From Planctomycetota bacterium (GTDB lineage Bacteria; Planctomycetota; Planctomycetia; Pirellulales; Pirellulaceae), in the NCBI GenBank assembly GCA_026692865.1, contig JAPLNI010000025.1, forward strand, positions 220,309-284,308: a stretch of DNA of 64,000 nucleotides. Direction: 5' to 3'. Shown here one piece after another: positions 53,482 to 62,463 of this stretch (the first letter of the stretch is position 1; each line of letters starts with the position of its first letter). The notes beneath the pieces were generated by a model, which did no database searches, had not been told where the DNA came from, and saw nothing but the letters and a program-made list of their open reading frames with translations. The translations under genes and the position numbers were made by a program.

Positions 53482-54274
53482 CCGAAATTTCACAGCGAGT
53501 TACTGCGTTTCCAAATAGGTTAACGATTGACAAGTAATTCAAATCCGGGTCGCAACGGAGTTCCATGAGTTCACCGGTTGTTGGGTGACGAAATTGAACA
53601 TAGGAAGCGTGAAGCATCATTCGGTCGTTTTGATTTGTCGGACCCAAACTTACTACCGCATCATTATACCTTTGGTTGCCGTGCCGGCGATCACCTAAAA
53701 TAGGGTGACCAATACTCGTTAAGTGGCGACGAATTTGGTGCCATCGACCTGTGTGGGGCGTGGCTTCGATGAGCGAGAGTTGCCATTGGTCGTGTCCCAG
53801 ATTGGACCACGATGGTTCGAAATGAGCCAGCGTTTGGTAAGTGGTTTTCGCTTGTCGAACAGGAGCAGACTGAGTGAGAGTAGAGGCATCAGTTCCTGCA
53901 GGTCCCTCGGATGCAGTTAGTGGGATATCGATACTGCCTGAAGAGGGAGGGTGTCCTAGGACAACGGCTTGGTAGCACTTATGAATGCGGCGATGAGTAA
54001 ATTGTTCGACTAATGCGGATGCCGATTGCGAGGTAAGACCAAAGAGGACGATTCCGGAAGTGGGTTGGTCCAAGCGGTGAACAGGATAAACATGTTTTTC
54101 TAGCTGATCCCGTAGAAGTTGTAAAAGAGCCAATTCGTCGGCAGGCGTGGCCTCGCAGCGATGGACTACTATCCCGGCGGGTTTGCAAACCGCCACAATA
54201 TCTTGATCTTGATAGATGATTGAAAGCGACAATTCGTAGTTTCGTAAGTTTTCTATAGGGGAACGGGTCTTCAA
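53474..54274 (-). CDS. RluA-family RNA pseudouridine synthase
   Basis: 266 residues. The catalytic motif is HVYPVHRLDQPTSGIVLFGL, with the nucleophilic Asp in HRLD. Other family marks: DIVAVCKPAGIVVHR, ALVEQFTHRRIHKCYQAVV, HTGRWHQIRRHLTSIGHPIL, and MLHASYVQF. Size is similar to TruC (tRNA U65). It lacks an S4 domain. The start is TTG, with a weak ribosome binding site, so an internal start cannot be excluded. The last codons and the stop come from REPIN copy c. Confidence 0.9.
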   Translation of the reverse strand: MKTRSPIENLRNYELSLSIIYQDQDIVAVCKPAGIVVHRCEATPADELALLQLLRDQLEKHVYPVHRLDQPTSGIVLFGLTSQSASALVEQFTHRRIHKCYQAVVLGHPPSSGSIDIPLTASEGPAGTDASTLTQSAPVRQAKTTYQTLAHFEPSWSNLGHDQWQLSLIEATPHTGRWHQIRRHLTSIGHPILGDRRHGNQRYNDAVVSLGPTNQNDRMMLHASYVQFRHPTTGELMELRCDPDLNYLSIVNLFGNAVTRCEISGS

Positions 54275-54393
54275 AGTCTATTGCTAACGCGTTCGGGTTA
54301 TGAAATCAATTTTCTTTCAAACAAGTAAATGCTCCCTCTTAACCTACTTGTCGACCTACTTGCATTAGCTGGAAGCTGTTTCACAATATATGG

Positions 54394-55056
54394 ATGATTG
54401 CGTCAAATCCTTTTTCAACTCGGTATGTACAGCCAGGGAGTATCTCGTTTCAGCTTCGTGATGGGGTGACGATCGAACAGCTTTTCCAGCAATTCCTACA
54501 AATGCCCAATCGCCGAGCTGCGATCGTGGGTCCTCATGGTAGCGGCAAATCGTCGTTGTTGGAAACGATGAGAAAATGCATACCGAGCCAGTTTAAGGTC
54601 GATTCACATCGCTTGAGTTCGGAAAGCACGCGACGGGACCGAACGGGGGCTCGTTGGGAGTTGGCCAGCGAACGATGGGGGCCACAAACCATCGTAATTA
54701 TCGACGGGTTCGAGCAGGTGGGCTGGTGGGCTCAATACAGAATGACTCGCCTTGTGCGGAATCGTGAAAGCTGGCTGCTTGTTACTGCTCACTCTCCGAT
54801 GCGAGGTTTTCCGTTGCTATGGAAAACAGAGCGAGCCGTTGATGATGACGATTATGTGCTAAGGCAATTGTTGATTGGGTATGACGATGACTCTGATCAA
54901 TCGACAGAGATAACAGTGATAGACGAGGCGATGATTCGGTGGCGTGAAGTCCGTTTGAGGCATCCTACCGATATGCGTGAAGCACTAATGGAAATGTATG
55001 ACTGGTGGGAGAAAAAAAAACGGCCCGCAACTTTTGACAGTTGCAGGCCGTTTTAG
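54394..55056 (+). CDS. P-loop NTPase of unknown function, 220 aa
   Basis: Walker A is GPHGSGKS (residues 46-53, in RRAAIVGPHGSGKSSLLETM) and Walker B is TIVIIDGFEQ (Asp104). The remaining residues recall small AAA/ATPase-like planctomycete proteins, but I do not recognise a specific family. ATG start. The C-terminal 14 codons run through the shared terminator at 55012-55054, so the final residues (RPATFDSCRPF) are dictated by RNA structure. The gene is alone and convergent with the Cys-rich gene. Confidence 0.65.
   Translation: MIASNPFSTRYVQPGSISFQLRDGVTIEQLFQQFLQMPNRRAAIVGPHGSGKSSLLETMRKCIPSQFKVDSHRLSSESTRRDRTGARWELASERWGPQTIVIIDGFEQVGWWAQYRMTRLVRNRESWLLVTAHSPMRGFPLLWKTERAVDDDDYVLRQLLIGYDDDSDQSTEITVIDEAMIRWREVRLRHPTDMREALMEMYDWWEKKKRPATFDSCRPF
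55012..55054 (-). terminator. Terminator of the Cys-rich gene, overlapping the P-loop CDS end
   Basis: AACGGCC-C-GCAACT and AGTTGC-A-GGCCGTT form a 13-bp stem with one mismatch and a 6-base loop. The long A run on the + strand (55012-55020) is a U run for the minus-strand transcript, so it mainly serves the gene at 55101. Confidence 0.85.
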
Positions 55057-55100
55057 ATCGCACCGAAGCCTCTAAGGGTTAGAGACTCGGACCGTTCGAA

Positions 55101-56036
55101 TTAACGAATGGTTGCCGAGCTAACCTGAATGACTCGACGCTTGTTGTTCATGTAAGCACTTGGATCCACTACTGGAGCTGGTGCTGCTTCTGTTGGAGCT
55201 ACTGCTGGAGCCGAGCAAGAGCTGCATGGTGTTGCACAAGCATCACAAGCACCTTCATCGCAAGACTTCTTGCCGTGGCAAGCGAATAACTTGGAGAGAA
55301 GTCCGCAATGCTTCTTCTTTCCACATCCGCTATCGCACGATGCTGGAGCACAAGCTGTTTCAGCGCCACAGCTTGGTGCACAACCGGCCGACTCAGCGCC
55401 ACAGCTAGGAGCTGCACCGCAACCACAAGCTTCTGCGCCGCAGCTAGGACCAGCGGATCCGCAAGGATCGCAACCCTTATCGCAACCCTTGTCACAGCAA
55501 GAGAAAATTGGCTTCGAGAGGCTGCACTTCACAGCGTGCATCTCAGCCTTGATTCCCTTGAGAAGACCCAAGAGAGGCTTATTGCAGCACTTCTTCTTTG
55601 GAGCTTCGCAACCACAGCTTGGTCCAGCCGAACCTGAACATGGATCGCAAGAAGCCAATTCGGCTCCGCACGATGGTCCGCTTCCTGCTGCTCCGCTGCA
55701 AGGATCGCACGAAGCTAATTCCGCTCCACACGATGGTCCTGCTGCAGATGCTCCGCTGCAAGGATCACACGATGCTAGTTCAGCACCGCACGATGGTCCT
55801 GCACCGCAAGCTGGTGCTGCTGCACAGCCGGCCATCTCGGATCCGCAAGAAGGAGCAGCGCCGCAACCGGCCATTTCCGAACCGCAGGATGGGCCAGATA
55901 CCGAAGTGTCACAGCAAGTGCTCGCACATCCGCATCCGCTTCCACCCAACATACGATTCAGAAGATCGAAGCCGAAGCTTTGGCCCGAAAGGCTAGCTCC
56001 GATGACCAACGATCCAACAATTAATTTCCATTTCAT
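55101..56036 (-). CDS. Exported Cys/Gly/Ser-rich repeat protein, 311 aa
   Basis: ATG at 56036, with GGAG 9 bases upstream, gives a signal peptide (MKWKLIVGSLVIGASLSGQS). The mature protein is extremely Cys-rich with tandem units such as PSCGAELASCDPCSG (three near-identical copies), PSCGSEMAGC and CDKGC, interrupted by a short Lys-rich segment (KKKCCNKPLLGLLKGIKAEM) and KKKHCGLLSKLF. The tail is Ala/Pro-rich. It is probably a periplasmic or surface protein held by disulfides or metals; planctomycetes have other Cys-rich envelope proteins. Function unknown. Confidence 0.8.
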   Translation of the reverse strand: MKWKLIVGSLVIGASLSGQSFGFDLLNRMLGGSGCGCASTCCDTSVSGPSCGSEMAGCGAAPSCGSEMAGCAAAPACGAGPSCGAELASCDPCSGASAAGPSCGAELASCDPCSGAAGSGPSCGAELASCDPCSGSAGPSCGCEAPKKKCCNKPLLGLLKGIKAEMHAVKCSLSKPIFSCCDKGCDKGCDPCGSAGPSCGAEACGCGAAPSCGAESAGCAPSCGAETACAPASCDSGCGKKKHCGLLSKLFACHGKKSCDEGACDACATPCSSCSAPAVAPTEAAPAPVVDPSAYMNNKRRVIQVSSATIR

Positions 56037-56758
56037 CGAGTGTATCTCCATAATTTCGATGCACGACGTTCAACAGTAAGGGTGATCCGCGCCCTAGTAG
56101 TCCACGTGAACTCAGTTTCAACGCACGAAGTCGTCGCTGAAATCGCTTTCTCATGGATCGAGGCCATGAATGAATACCGATTTATTAAATCGTAACTCAT
56201 TCGACTTCGTTGACCGTTCGTCGCCGCCGTCCACTCAAGGACACCGACGATCTACCTGACAACGTATCACAACCTCTATGGCTCAATACTGTCGAATCCG
56301 AAAGAAACCATCCATGGGTTTCAGGCTCTCGGTTTTCGTCTTTGGTTTTAACGATCTCGATTCAGGTGCGCTTGCACGAATCAAACGTCCTACGTGATCG
56401 CTTCGAAGGGATGTATCGGTAAGCGTTTCTCGATTGCTTGAGCGGGCGAAATCATTTTTCGCGAATTACCAAGACCACCAAAACTATGACAGAATGCCAT
56501 TTTTTTCCGGCTTTTCCACATATGCACGACATGAGGCCGCAAAGTCTTCCTATCCTATGATGTACCGGTCCGCTATGGCTGTTCGCTTACGATCAGCACC
56601 GCCAAAGTCAGCCTGCTTTGCCTGGCCTATTTGATCGGGAGATGCTTGCCATGCTTTCTAAAGCGATGTTTTTGAGCTGTGATCGCTGTGGTAGGTAGGT
56701 GGACTCGTCCGAAACACCCCGCTCTCAACCCCCAGCTTACAAGCTTTCGCCTCGATTC
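56037..56758. other. Intergenic stretch of about 720 bp
   Basis: No credible gene. Two plus-strand frames of ~66-70 codons (around 56210-56634) have random composition and no ribosome binding site. The left end holds the promoter region of the Cys-rich gene. A GTAGGTAGGTGGAC sequence at about 56690 resembles a REP foot, but the hairpin is weak. Confidence 0.4.
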
Positions 56759-57319
56759 CTAAAGCTGAGTAGCAGAACAATTCAATTGAGGCCCTGAAAG
56801 ATGGCTTCGCGATGCGTCGACCAGGAATCGCTCCTCGATGGCGAGCCTACCAACTAGCATTCGATATCCCATACTTTGGCGATTGCTCAATGTAAGCTCG
56901 ACCTCCCAAGAGTGATGCCCAATGGACAACTCCGTGAGAATCACAGGTCGTCGCATGACGTGCCCGCTGGATGCCCGGACATTTCGGTATTCGACCAGCT
57001 TCGCTTCCACCAATCTGCCAGACATCGACAAATCGATGTCATCCAATATGCGAAAACGAACCCAGGTGTGCCTGTTCTTTTTGAACTCTTCAATCGAATG
57101 AACGTCCAACGAACTGCTGCGAGCCCCCGTATCAATCTTCGCATCGAGTCGCTCGATCCCGAGCATCGGAAGCGCAACCCATTCGCGCCAGCCAATAATA
57201 CTGCGGGCGGGACGGGAAGATTCCGTAACCTGCACGTCCAAAGGTAAGCCAACGGGACGCAGGCCATGGTAAGGACCTTGGTTTAGTGGCGAGTGGAAGT
57301 GATGCTTGGGAACGGTCAT
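56759..57319 (-). CDS. RimB-like (Zn_protease, retropepsin-fold) protein
   Basis: About 186 residues. The family motif IIGWREWVALPMLGIERLDA, KIDTGARSSSLDVHSIE gives the Asp-Thr-Gly of a retropepsin-like active site. MGYRMLVGRLAIEERFLVD is the conserved C-terminal part. In the known system RimB acts with RimK, an ATP-dependent glutamate ligase; no rimK is seen here. ATG at 57319 (MTVPKHHFHSP) is chosen; a TTG at 57361 is an alternative. Confidence 0.85.
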   Translation of the reverse strand: MTVPKHHFHSPLNQGPYHGLRPVGLPLDVQVTESSRPARSIIGWREWVALPMLGIERLDAKIDTGARSSSLDVHSIEEFKKNRHTWVRFRILDDIDLSMSGRLVEAKLVEYRNVRASSGHVMRRPVILTELSIGHHSWEVELTLSNRQSMGYRMLVGRLAIEERFLVDASRSHLSGPQLNCSATQL

Positions 57320-57389
57320 CGACTCAATCAAACCTGGCCAATCAGCAGCCGGGTAAAACAAGGCAGAACAAAGGAATCTGGAGAGCCTA

Positions 57390-57758
57390 TCAGGAACGGA
57401 CCTCGGGGGTAACCGAGTCCGGATCGACAGCCGATCCTGTTGCTCTCAATAACTCCATTGTAAATAGTCCAGAGGAATGCCCGTCAGAAAAATCGATCTT
57501 ATAAGCATAATTTCCGACTGGCTTCATGTGGCTAATGGTTAGCGGCTTTGTCTCGGCCGCAGTCAGGGTCGGCAAAGACAGCTTGACCGTCTTTTTCTGC
57601 GAAACCAAATCAACCATCGGCTTGTGCTTTTCCTTGCAAGTCGCACACGGGCAAGCTTTTCGCAGTGCGCTGATCGAGGTTTGCAAGAATTGGCCATCTG
57701 ACCAACCTATTCGCAAGTAGCGACCATCGATGATTTTTAACGCAGTTGGCAATAGCAT
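57390..57758 (-). CDS. DUF971 domain protein
   Basis: 122 residues matching the gamma-butyrobetaine hydroxylase N-terminal-like domain: LRIGWSDGQFLQTSISALRK, ACPCATC (zinc-binding Cys), and the closing YKIDFSDGHSSGLFTMELLR. Stand-alone versions often occur near iron-sulfur assembly genes; none is here. It lies about 70 bp upstream of the RimB-like gene on the same strand. Confidence 0.88.
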   Translation of the reverse strand: MLLPTALKIIDGRYLRIGWSDGQFLQTSISALRKACPCATCKEKHKPMVDLVSQKKTVKLSLPTLTAAETKPLTISHMKPVGNYAYKIDFSDGHSSGLFTMELLRATGSAVDPDSVTPEVRS

Positions 57759-58202
57759 CGGTTATTTTCAGGAAAGTGAAAAATCCAATTCGAATTAGGA
57801 ACCCGTGACAAGAGTTCCAAGGGTACTCGCAAATCCAAACCCTATCAACGACAGGGACGCCAACTCGGCTGATGGAAACTGCGCCGATCGCGTTTGCCCA
57901 ATGCCAACTACTTTCTATCAAAACTATTCGTTATTTCATTTCATCAGCCGCCACGCGTCAGCGACTTTCCAGCTTAGCAATTCCGTTAGTTCGTACGCGT
58001 ACTCAATGAACAGGTACTCGAATCGACTGCAATCCGATCGAGTACGAGTACCGACTTACGCCTGAGTACGAGTACGAAAATGCTGAAATACTGGATTTCT
58101 AAGCTGAAAAATCTCGTCAGCGTGCGGTTTCTATAGCGTTTTTATTAACCGCAGGCTGACGCCAGGCCGCTTGTTAACTGGAAGTACTTGTGCGAACGCG
58201 CT
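57759..58202. other. Intergenic stretch with GAGTACGAGTAC repeats and a long inverted repeat
   Basis: No gene recognised. GAGTACGAGTAC occurs at about 58040 and again at about 58064, with related TACTCG bases nearby. A strong inverted repeat, CGTCAGCGTGCGGTT (58115-58129) and AACCGCAGGCTGACG (58147-58161), forms a 15-bp stem with one mismatch downstream of the minus-strand gene; it may terminate it or be another REP-like unit. Confidence 0.55.
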
Positions 58203-59456
58203 TTAGTAGCGGCCTCGAGAGATTGGGCTAGAAGTATTGGGGTTTGTCGCAATCGGCGCGGGAACTCCCACACTACCAGTATTCACTGTTTGATTCGTTG
58301 GCGAGGCCGTCAAATTCGCTGCAGCCGGACCAATGTATTCCATCACAAGAAGTGCATCGGATCTTGTTCCTGCAGCGTTGGGAAGTAGTTTGCCAAGGCC
58401 GAGTATTCCATTGCTTGCAACCATTGCAGGACTTCCGAAGAGTGAGTTAGGAGCAGTGCTATTGTTCGGTGCGGCGATCACTCCGCATGAGAGCATTAGC
58501 ACTTGGTCTGTTGGCCATCGGAAACGCTCATGCATTCGCCAGGAGACCAATTGCGGAACGTTAATCTGAGCCGTTGTCATGGTTCCATTGGCTGCTGGAA
58601 GATCGATCGGAACATTATTCAGCCGTTCGACTTGATCGATTGAGCATTTCAGCGAAACATCCATCGCTCGCATGTCGGTACTAAGCAACGGACTAAATTG
58701 CAGCTTATAACCTTCCTGGATTTCATCGGAAACTGGGATATACACTGGATAGGGTTGCTCCTGTCGCGTGTATTCACGAACGTAATTACGAGATCTTAAC
58801 TGTTCGATGTTGCTGGATTGACCGTTGAACAGTGTGATTTGTGGTAGAGCTGTTTCGACCACGTCGTTTCGGCTTCGAATGAGAGCTCCAAGCAGTGCGG
58901 AGTTTTCTTTGGTGAGCAACCACGCGCTCACGCCAGGTGCTTGAACCTCTACTGGTTTCATCCATCCCATTGCCCGTTGTCGCCACGCTGGGCTTCCAAT
59001 CATGATGATTCGAAGAGCAAACGTTTGTGGCTCGCTGGTTCCGTTAACAAATTTCTCATAAACTTGTTGAACGGTTTTTTGCATTCCCTCGTTGTGATAA
59101 ACACGCAGAGTGGATCGATCTGCCGTCAGGACACCGGCAGGCTCATTGAACCAAACATCGGTTCCCGTATCGCGAAGAATCCAGTCCAGCAACGCTTGCT
59201 GCGGCCTGTCGACGTTCTTCAAACGGCTGGTGTATGGACGCAAGTCATATTCCATCCAATACTGGCCAGCATCGCTAGGAAGCGTTAACGCCGCATTGCG
59301 ACTTACTTTTGCTTGATTGGTCACCATTTCTGGAGGGGTCGCGTCTTGTGAGTAGCTGACGCAGGGACTCTGAATCGTTGCGAATGCTGCACCCATTGCA
59401 AACTCAAGAATGCGAAACAGATTTGATTTAGCTTGGAATTGAGACGGGTGAATCAT
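58203..59456 (-). CDS. Exported protein with secretin-like domain features
   Basis: About 417 residues. The start chosen is ATG 59456 (MIHPSQFQAKSNLF), followed by a possible signal peptide (ILEFAMGAAFATIQSPCVSYSQ, cleavage near residue 38). The middle (~170-330) has LPQITLFNGQSSNIEQLRSR, GYKLQFSPLLSTDMRAMDVS and LKCSIDQVERLNNVPID, resembling the beta-rich type II/III secretin domain, though pore-forming elements are not clear. C terminus Thr/Asn/Pro-rich. No secretion partner genes are near. A longer frame reaches 59525. Confidence 0.55.
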   Translation of the reverse strand: MIHPSQFQAKSNLFRILEFAMGAAFATIQSPCVSYSQDATPPEMVTNQAKVSRNAALTLPSDAGQYWMEYDLRPYTSRLKNVDRPQQALLDWILRDTGTDVWFNEPAGVLTADRSTLRVYHNEGMQKTVQQVYEKFVNGTSEPQTFALRIIMIGSPAWRQRAMGWMKPVEVQAPGVSAWLLTKENSALLGALIRSRNDVVETALPQITLFNGQSSNIEQLRSRNYVREYTRQEQPYPVYIPVSDEIQEGYKLQFSPLLSTDMRAMDVSLKCSIDQVERLNNVPIDLPAANGTMTTAQINVPQLVSWRMHERFRWPTDQVLMLSCGVIAAPNNSTAPNSLFGSPAMVASNGILGLGKLLPNAAGTRSDALLVMEYIGPAAANLTASPTNQTVNTGSVGVPAPIATNPNTSSPISRGRY

Positions 59457-59610
59457 AATTGTGTTCGGCTCCAGTGAGTTCTCGGCAGGAAACTCGAATG
59501 GGAAAATAGGGGATTTGATCCGCACCAGCCAAGATCAATCTGAGGAGAACTCAGGGTAGAGTCGCAATTTTTTGCTTGACCGGTCCACGATGCTCCCCTC
59601 ACAATGGGCT

Positions 59611-59652
59611 CGCTTCTTAATTTTCGCTTCTTAATTTTCGCTTCTTAATTTT
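59611..59652 (+). repeat. Three perfect tandem copies of a 14-bp unit
   Basis: CGCTTCTTAATTTT repeats three times without a mismatch at 59611-59624, 59625-59638 and 59639-59652, ending 28 bp before the VWA gene start. It overlaps the likely promoter or leader. Confidence 0.9.
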
Positions 59653-59680
59653 CTACGGGAAGAGTTCTAGGGGGGAGAGC

Positions 59681-61342
59681 ATGGCAGACGCAGAAACCGA
59701 ACCGAAACAGACCTCCGAGGCGATGCTTCAGAGAGGTAAGCTAGCCTTGGAATCACTACAATTCCGCGAAGAAGCCGCACGGATTCACGCTGCACGGATC
59801 GATTTGCAAGCTGCCTTGGGCGATGCCGAAAGCGGCAATACGAACCGCTTGCAGAATTGGTTGGACCAGTATCAATCGCTTTTAGATAACGCGGGTGGTC
59901 ATCTAGTCAAAAGTTCAATCGCTGCCGCATCATTTGATCCCGCATCGCTCCAGCCAACCATCTTGGGTTCCATCCGCGAACACAGCCAACACAAATCGCC
60001 CGCAACCAACGCTCCGCAAATCGCAATGCATTTGGATCTGAAGGATGATTTCAATCCAGATCCGCAACAAAGTATTTGCTTACCAGCAGAAGCTATTGAG
60101 CCTGTGACGCCAGAGCTTCCCAAGGTCAAGAAATCGCCATGGGACAGCATGATCCAAGCGGCTCTTGCACGCGAACAAGCCGCTCTCGCAGAACCGACAG
60201 ACGCTTCGAATCTTGCGAATGAAACAGGCGAGAGTGCTGAGTTAAGGTTTGCAACGGACCCTCAAATGGACTCTCCGGCGCGACTGGACTCTGCAGCGCA
60301 AATCGAAGAATCGATCTTAAAGAGTCCCCTTATCGATGACGAACCGATCACGATTCCTGAATCGTTGCTTCGCGTCGTATCAATGGCAAAAGAACCCGAA
60401 AACAATATCAAAAAGCTGTTGTGGTTGTCGCCGGCTTTGCTTTGGAGCACAGGTGCTCATTTGGTCGCTGTCGTTGGGATGTCGGCCTATGTGATTACGA
60501 TGGCAACTCGCACCGAGCCAATGGCAATCATCGCATCGCCTGTAGACTCCCAAACCGTTTCGATGGATTTACCTACCGAAATCGCGCCGATGGATACGCC
60601 AGAGGTCGAGCCAACGACGATGTCAACGCCGAACCTCCCGACAGTTACTACTCCGCTCGCTTCGGTCTCCACAAGTACGATGGCCTTACCGACCTCGGTC
60701 GCAGGAGATGCTCCCAGCCAGATGCCCTCGACACTCGGAAGTGAGGTTGGTGATGCAATCGGTTCAGCAATGAATGCCGTCCCATCTACGACTGGAGCTC
60801 AGTTTTTTGGTGTGAAGGCTACCGGCAATAGCTTCTGCTATATCGTGGACCGTTCGGGGAGTATGAAGGGGGGGGCCTTTGAATCTGCCAAAGAGGAGAT
60901 TGTTCGTTCGCTTTCAACCATGAAACCAAAGCAACGGTTCTTCATCTTTTTCTTTGGTGAAGAAATCGAAGCGATGAAGCTTGACGGAAAAAACGAGGAG
61001 AGCTTCCCTGTCTATGCGACACCTGAAAATATCCAAAAAACAATAGTCTGGATGGATCGAGTCAAAATTCAGAGTGGCAAGCATCCGGCAGAGGTCATCG
61101 AGCGAGCCATTGAGATGGACCCGGACGGTATATTCCTTCTCTTCGACGGTGAAACAACTGTGGATCTAGCACCGAAAGTTCGCAAATTCAATACAGTGGA
61201 CGATTTTATCTCGGGCCAGCAAACACGCGTTCCTATCCATTCGGTTTGCTTCTACACCGAGAAACCCGAAGCCCAGCAACTCATGAAGACTATTGCCCAG
61301 CAGAACCTGGGTACCTATCGTTATGTACCGAAGCCGAAGTAA
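59681..61342 (+). CDS. Membrane-anchored VWA-domain protein, 553 aa
   Basis: Residues ~1-240 are a polar, mostly acidic region, with helices near residues 15-75. One membrane helix (LLWLSPALLWSTGAHLVAVV, ~245-270) follows, then a Thr/Pro/Met-rich linker and a C-terminal VWA domain: SFCYIVDRSGSMKGGAFESA (MIDAS D-x-S-x-S) and GIFLLFDGET, with FFGVKATG before it. Orientation is probably N-in, VWA outside. It is placed directly before a second VWA gene. The ATG is preceded by a GGGGGGAGAG run. Ligand unknown. Confidence 0.85.
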   Translation: MADAETEPKQTSEAMLQRGKLALESLQFREEAARIHAARIDLQAALGDAESGNTNRLQNWLDQYQSLLDNAGGHLVKSSIAAASFDPASLQPTILGSIREHSQHKSPATNAPQIAMHLDLKDDFNPDPQQSICLPAEAIEPVTPELPKVKKSPWDSMIQAALAREQAALAEPTDASNLANETGESAELRFATDPQMDSPARLDSAAQIEESILKSPLIDDEPITIPESLLRVVSMAKEPENNIKKLLWLSPALLWSTGAHLVAVVGMSAYVITMATRTEPMAIIASPVDSQTVSMDLPTEIAPMDTPEVEPTTMSTPNLPTVTTPLASVSTSTMALPTSVAGDAPSQMPSTLGSEVGDAIGSAMNAVPSTTGAQFFGVKATGNSFCYIVDRSGSMKGGAFESAKEEIVRSLSTMKPKQRFFIFFFGEEIEAMKLDGKNEESFPVYATPENIQKTIVWMDRVKIQSGKHPAEVIERAIEMDPDGIFLLFDGETTVDLAPKVRKFNTVDDFISGQQTRVPIHSVCFYTEKPEAQQLMKTIAQQNLGTYRYVPKPK

Positions 61343-61380
61343 GTTGGTTGTACGACGAATCGGAAAGCTATGCATGTAAA

Positions 61381-62436
61381 ATGATTTCATGGATCAGTTG
61401 GTCACTTAGCTGCGTTATCCATCTAGCGATGCTGCTCATGTTGGCTTTGCTAACCATCGGGAGTGCAATCGTTCCAGGCGCGAAGCTTCTGATTAATTTT
61501 GAAAACGCGGACCAATCGACTTCCAACGACGATCGTCTATTCGAGTTTTCGTCGGCTCTAGAGTCAGCGTCGCCAAGTGTCGATGAGGATGTCTCGGATT
61601 TTGAGGATCCGGCTTTACTTGCAGAGAAGTATTCTGTGACGCCTTCCGTAGCGGACCTTGTTCTGAAGCCTGTTGAATCGACTCTCGAACTGGAAACGTC
61701 TTCTCGATTGCCGCAAGACTTGTATTCGGTCATGTCGAATTTGGAAAACGTATCGACAGTCGCATTCTCAAAAGGTGGCGGCAGTCAACAAGGAACAGCG
61801 AAAGGGGGAAGAAACGGCAAAGGCCAGGAGGGCTCTGAGAACGCCACCGCCGCAGCATCTGAAAAAAGCGATACCGAGAATAAATCGCACACGTCGCAGG
61901 CTTCGTTCTTTGGAACTGCAGTCGCCGGAAAGAAGTTTGTATTCGTTGTCGATAGCTCGCGTAGCATGACCGGTTCAAGATGGCGACTGGCGACTTTTGA
62001 GTTGATGCGATCTTTGCATGAGCTAATGTCAGATACAGAATTCTTTGTCATCTGCTTTGACGAAACCGATCACCCGGTCTTCAATCAAGGTACGTCTAAG
62101 AATTTCCTCGTCAACGATCCGAAAACATTGCAACGAACTCAACGGTGGATCGAAAGTCTGATACTCGGGCGCGGTACGTTTCCCCGTTCGGCTCTTGCCA
62201 AGGCGGTGAAGATGGCACCCGATGCGATTTTTCTGTTGTCAGACGGAGTCATCCAGGACGATTCCGTCTGGATGCTGCGAAATTTCAATCACGACAAAAA
62301 GACCGGACAACACATTGTTCCTATCCACACGATTCTTTTGCTAAGTCCTCTCGGGAGGCAGCCCTTGGAAATGATCGCTAACGAAAATGGCGGAACCTTT
62401 AAAGACATCTCGTTAGAAGATCTGTTGCCCGAATAG
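61381..62436 (+). CDS. Membrane-anchored VWA-domain protein, 351 aa
   Basis: ATG at 61381 begins MISWISWSLSCVIHLAMLLM, a short cytoplasmic start and one membrane helix. A ~150-residue polar region (with a Gly/Ser/Lys stretch KGGGSQQGTAKGGRNGKGQE) is followed by the VWA domain: FVFVVDSSRSMTGSRWRLAT (MIDAS D-S-S-R-S), FFGTAVAG before it and AIFLLSDGVIQ later. Same architecture as the preceding gene minus the N-terminal domain, so a likely paralogous pair. An upstream open frame to 61246 overlaps the first gene and is less likely. Confidence 0.8.
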   Translation: MISWISWSLSCVIHLAMLLMLALLTIGSAIVPGAKLLINFENADQSTSNDDRLFEFSSALESASPSVDEDVSDFEDPALLAEKYSVTPSVADLVLKPVESTLELETSSRLPQDLYSVMSNLENVSTVAFSKGGGSQQGTAKGGRNGKGQEGSENATAAASEKSDTENKSHTSQASFFGTAVAGKKFVFVVDSSRSMTGSRWRLATFELMRSLHELMSDTEFFVICFDETDHPVFNQGTSKNFLVNDPKTLQRTQRWIESLILGRGTFPRSALAKAVKMAPDAIFLLSDGVIQDDSVWMLRNFNHDKKTGQHIVPIHTILLLSPLGRQPLEMIANENGGTFKDISLEDLLPE

Positions 62437-62463
62437 GGGGTGATGATGTTTCGACTGATGAAA

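Noticed and set aside
53281..53493. 70-codon minus-strand frame between the RluA and 789-aa genes
   Set aside because: Mostly the REPIN element read in one frame; no homology or ribosome binding site, although its stop overlaps the next start.
55270..56079. 269-codon plus-strand frame antisense to the Cys-rich gene
   Set aside because: Repeats are those of the Cys-rich gene, which has the signal peptide, ribosome binding site and terminator.
56210..56634. Two small plus-strand frames in the 720-bp gap
   Set aside because: No start signal, domain or composition bias that supports coding.
58040..58076. GAGTACGAGTAC repeats as a CRISPR-like or origin array
   Set aside because: Only two close units with irregular spacing; no spacer structure or DnaA boxes.
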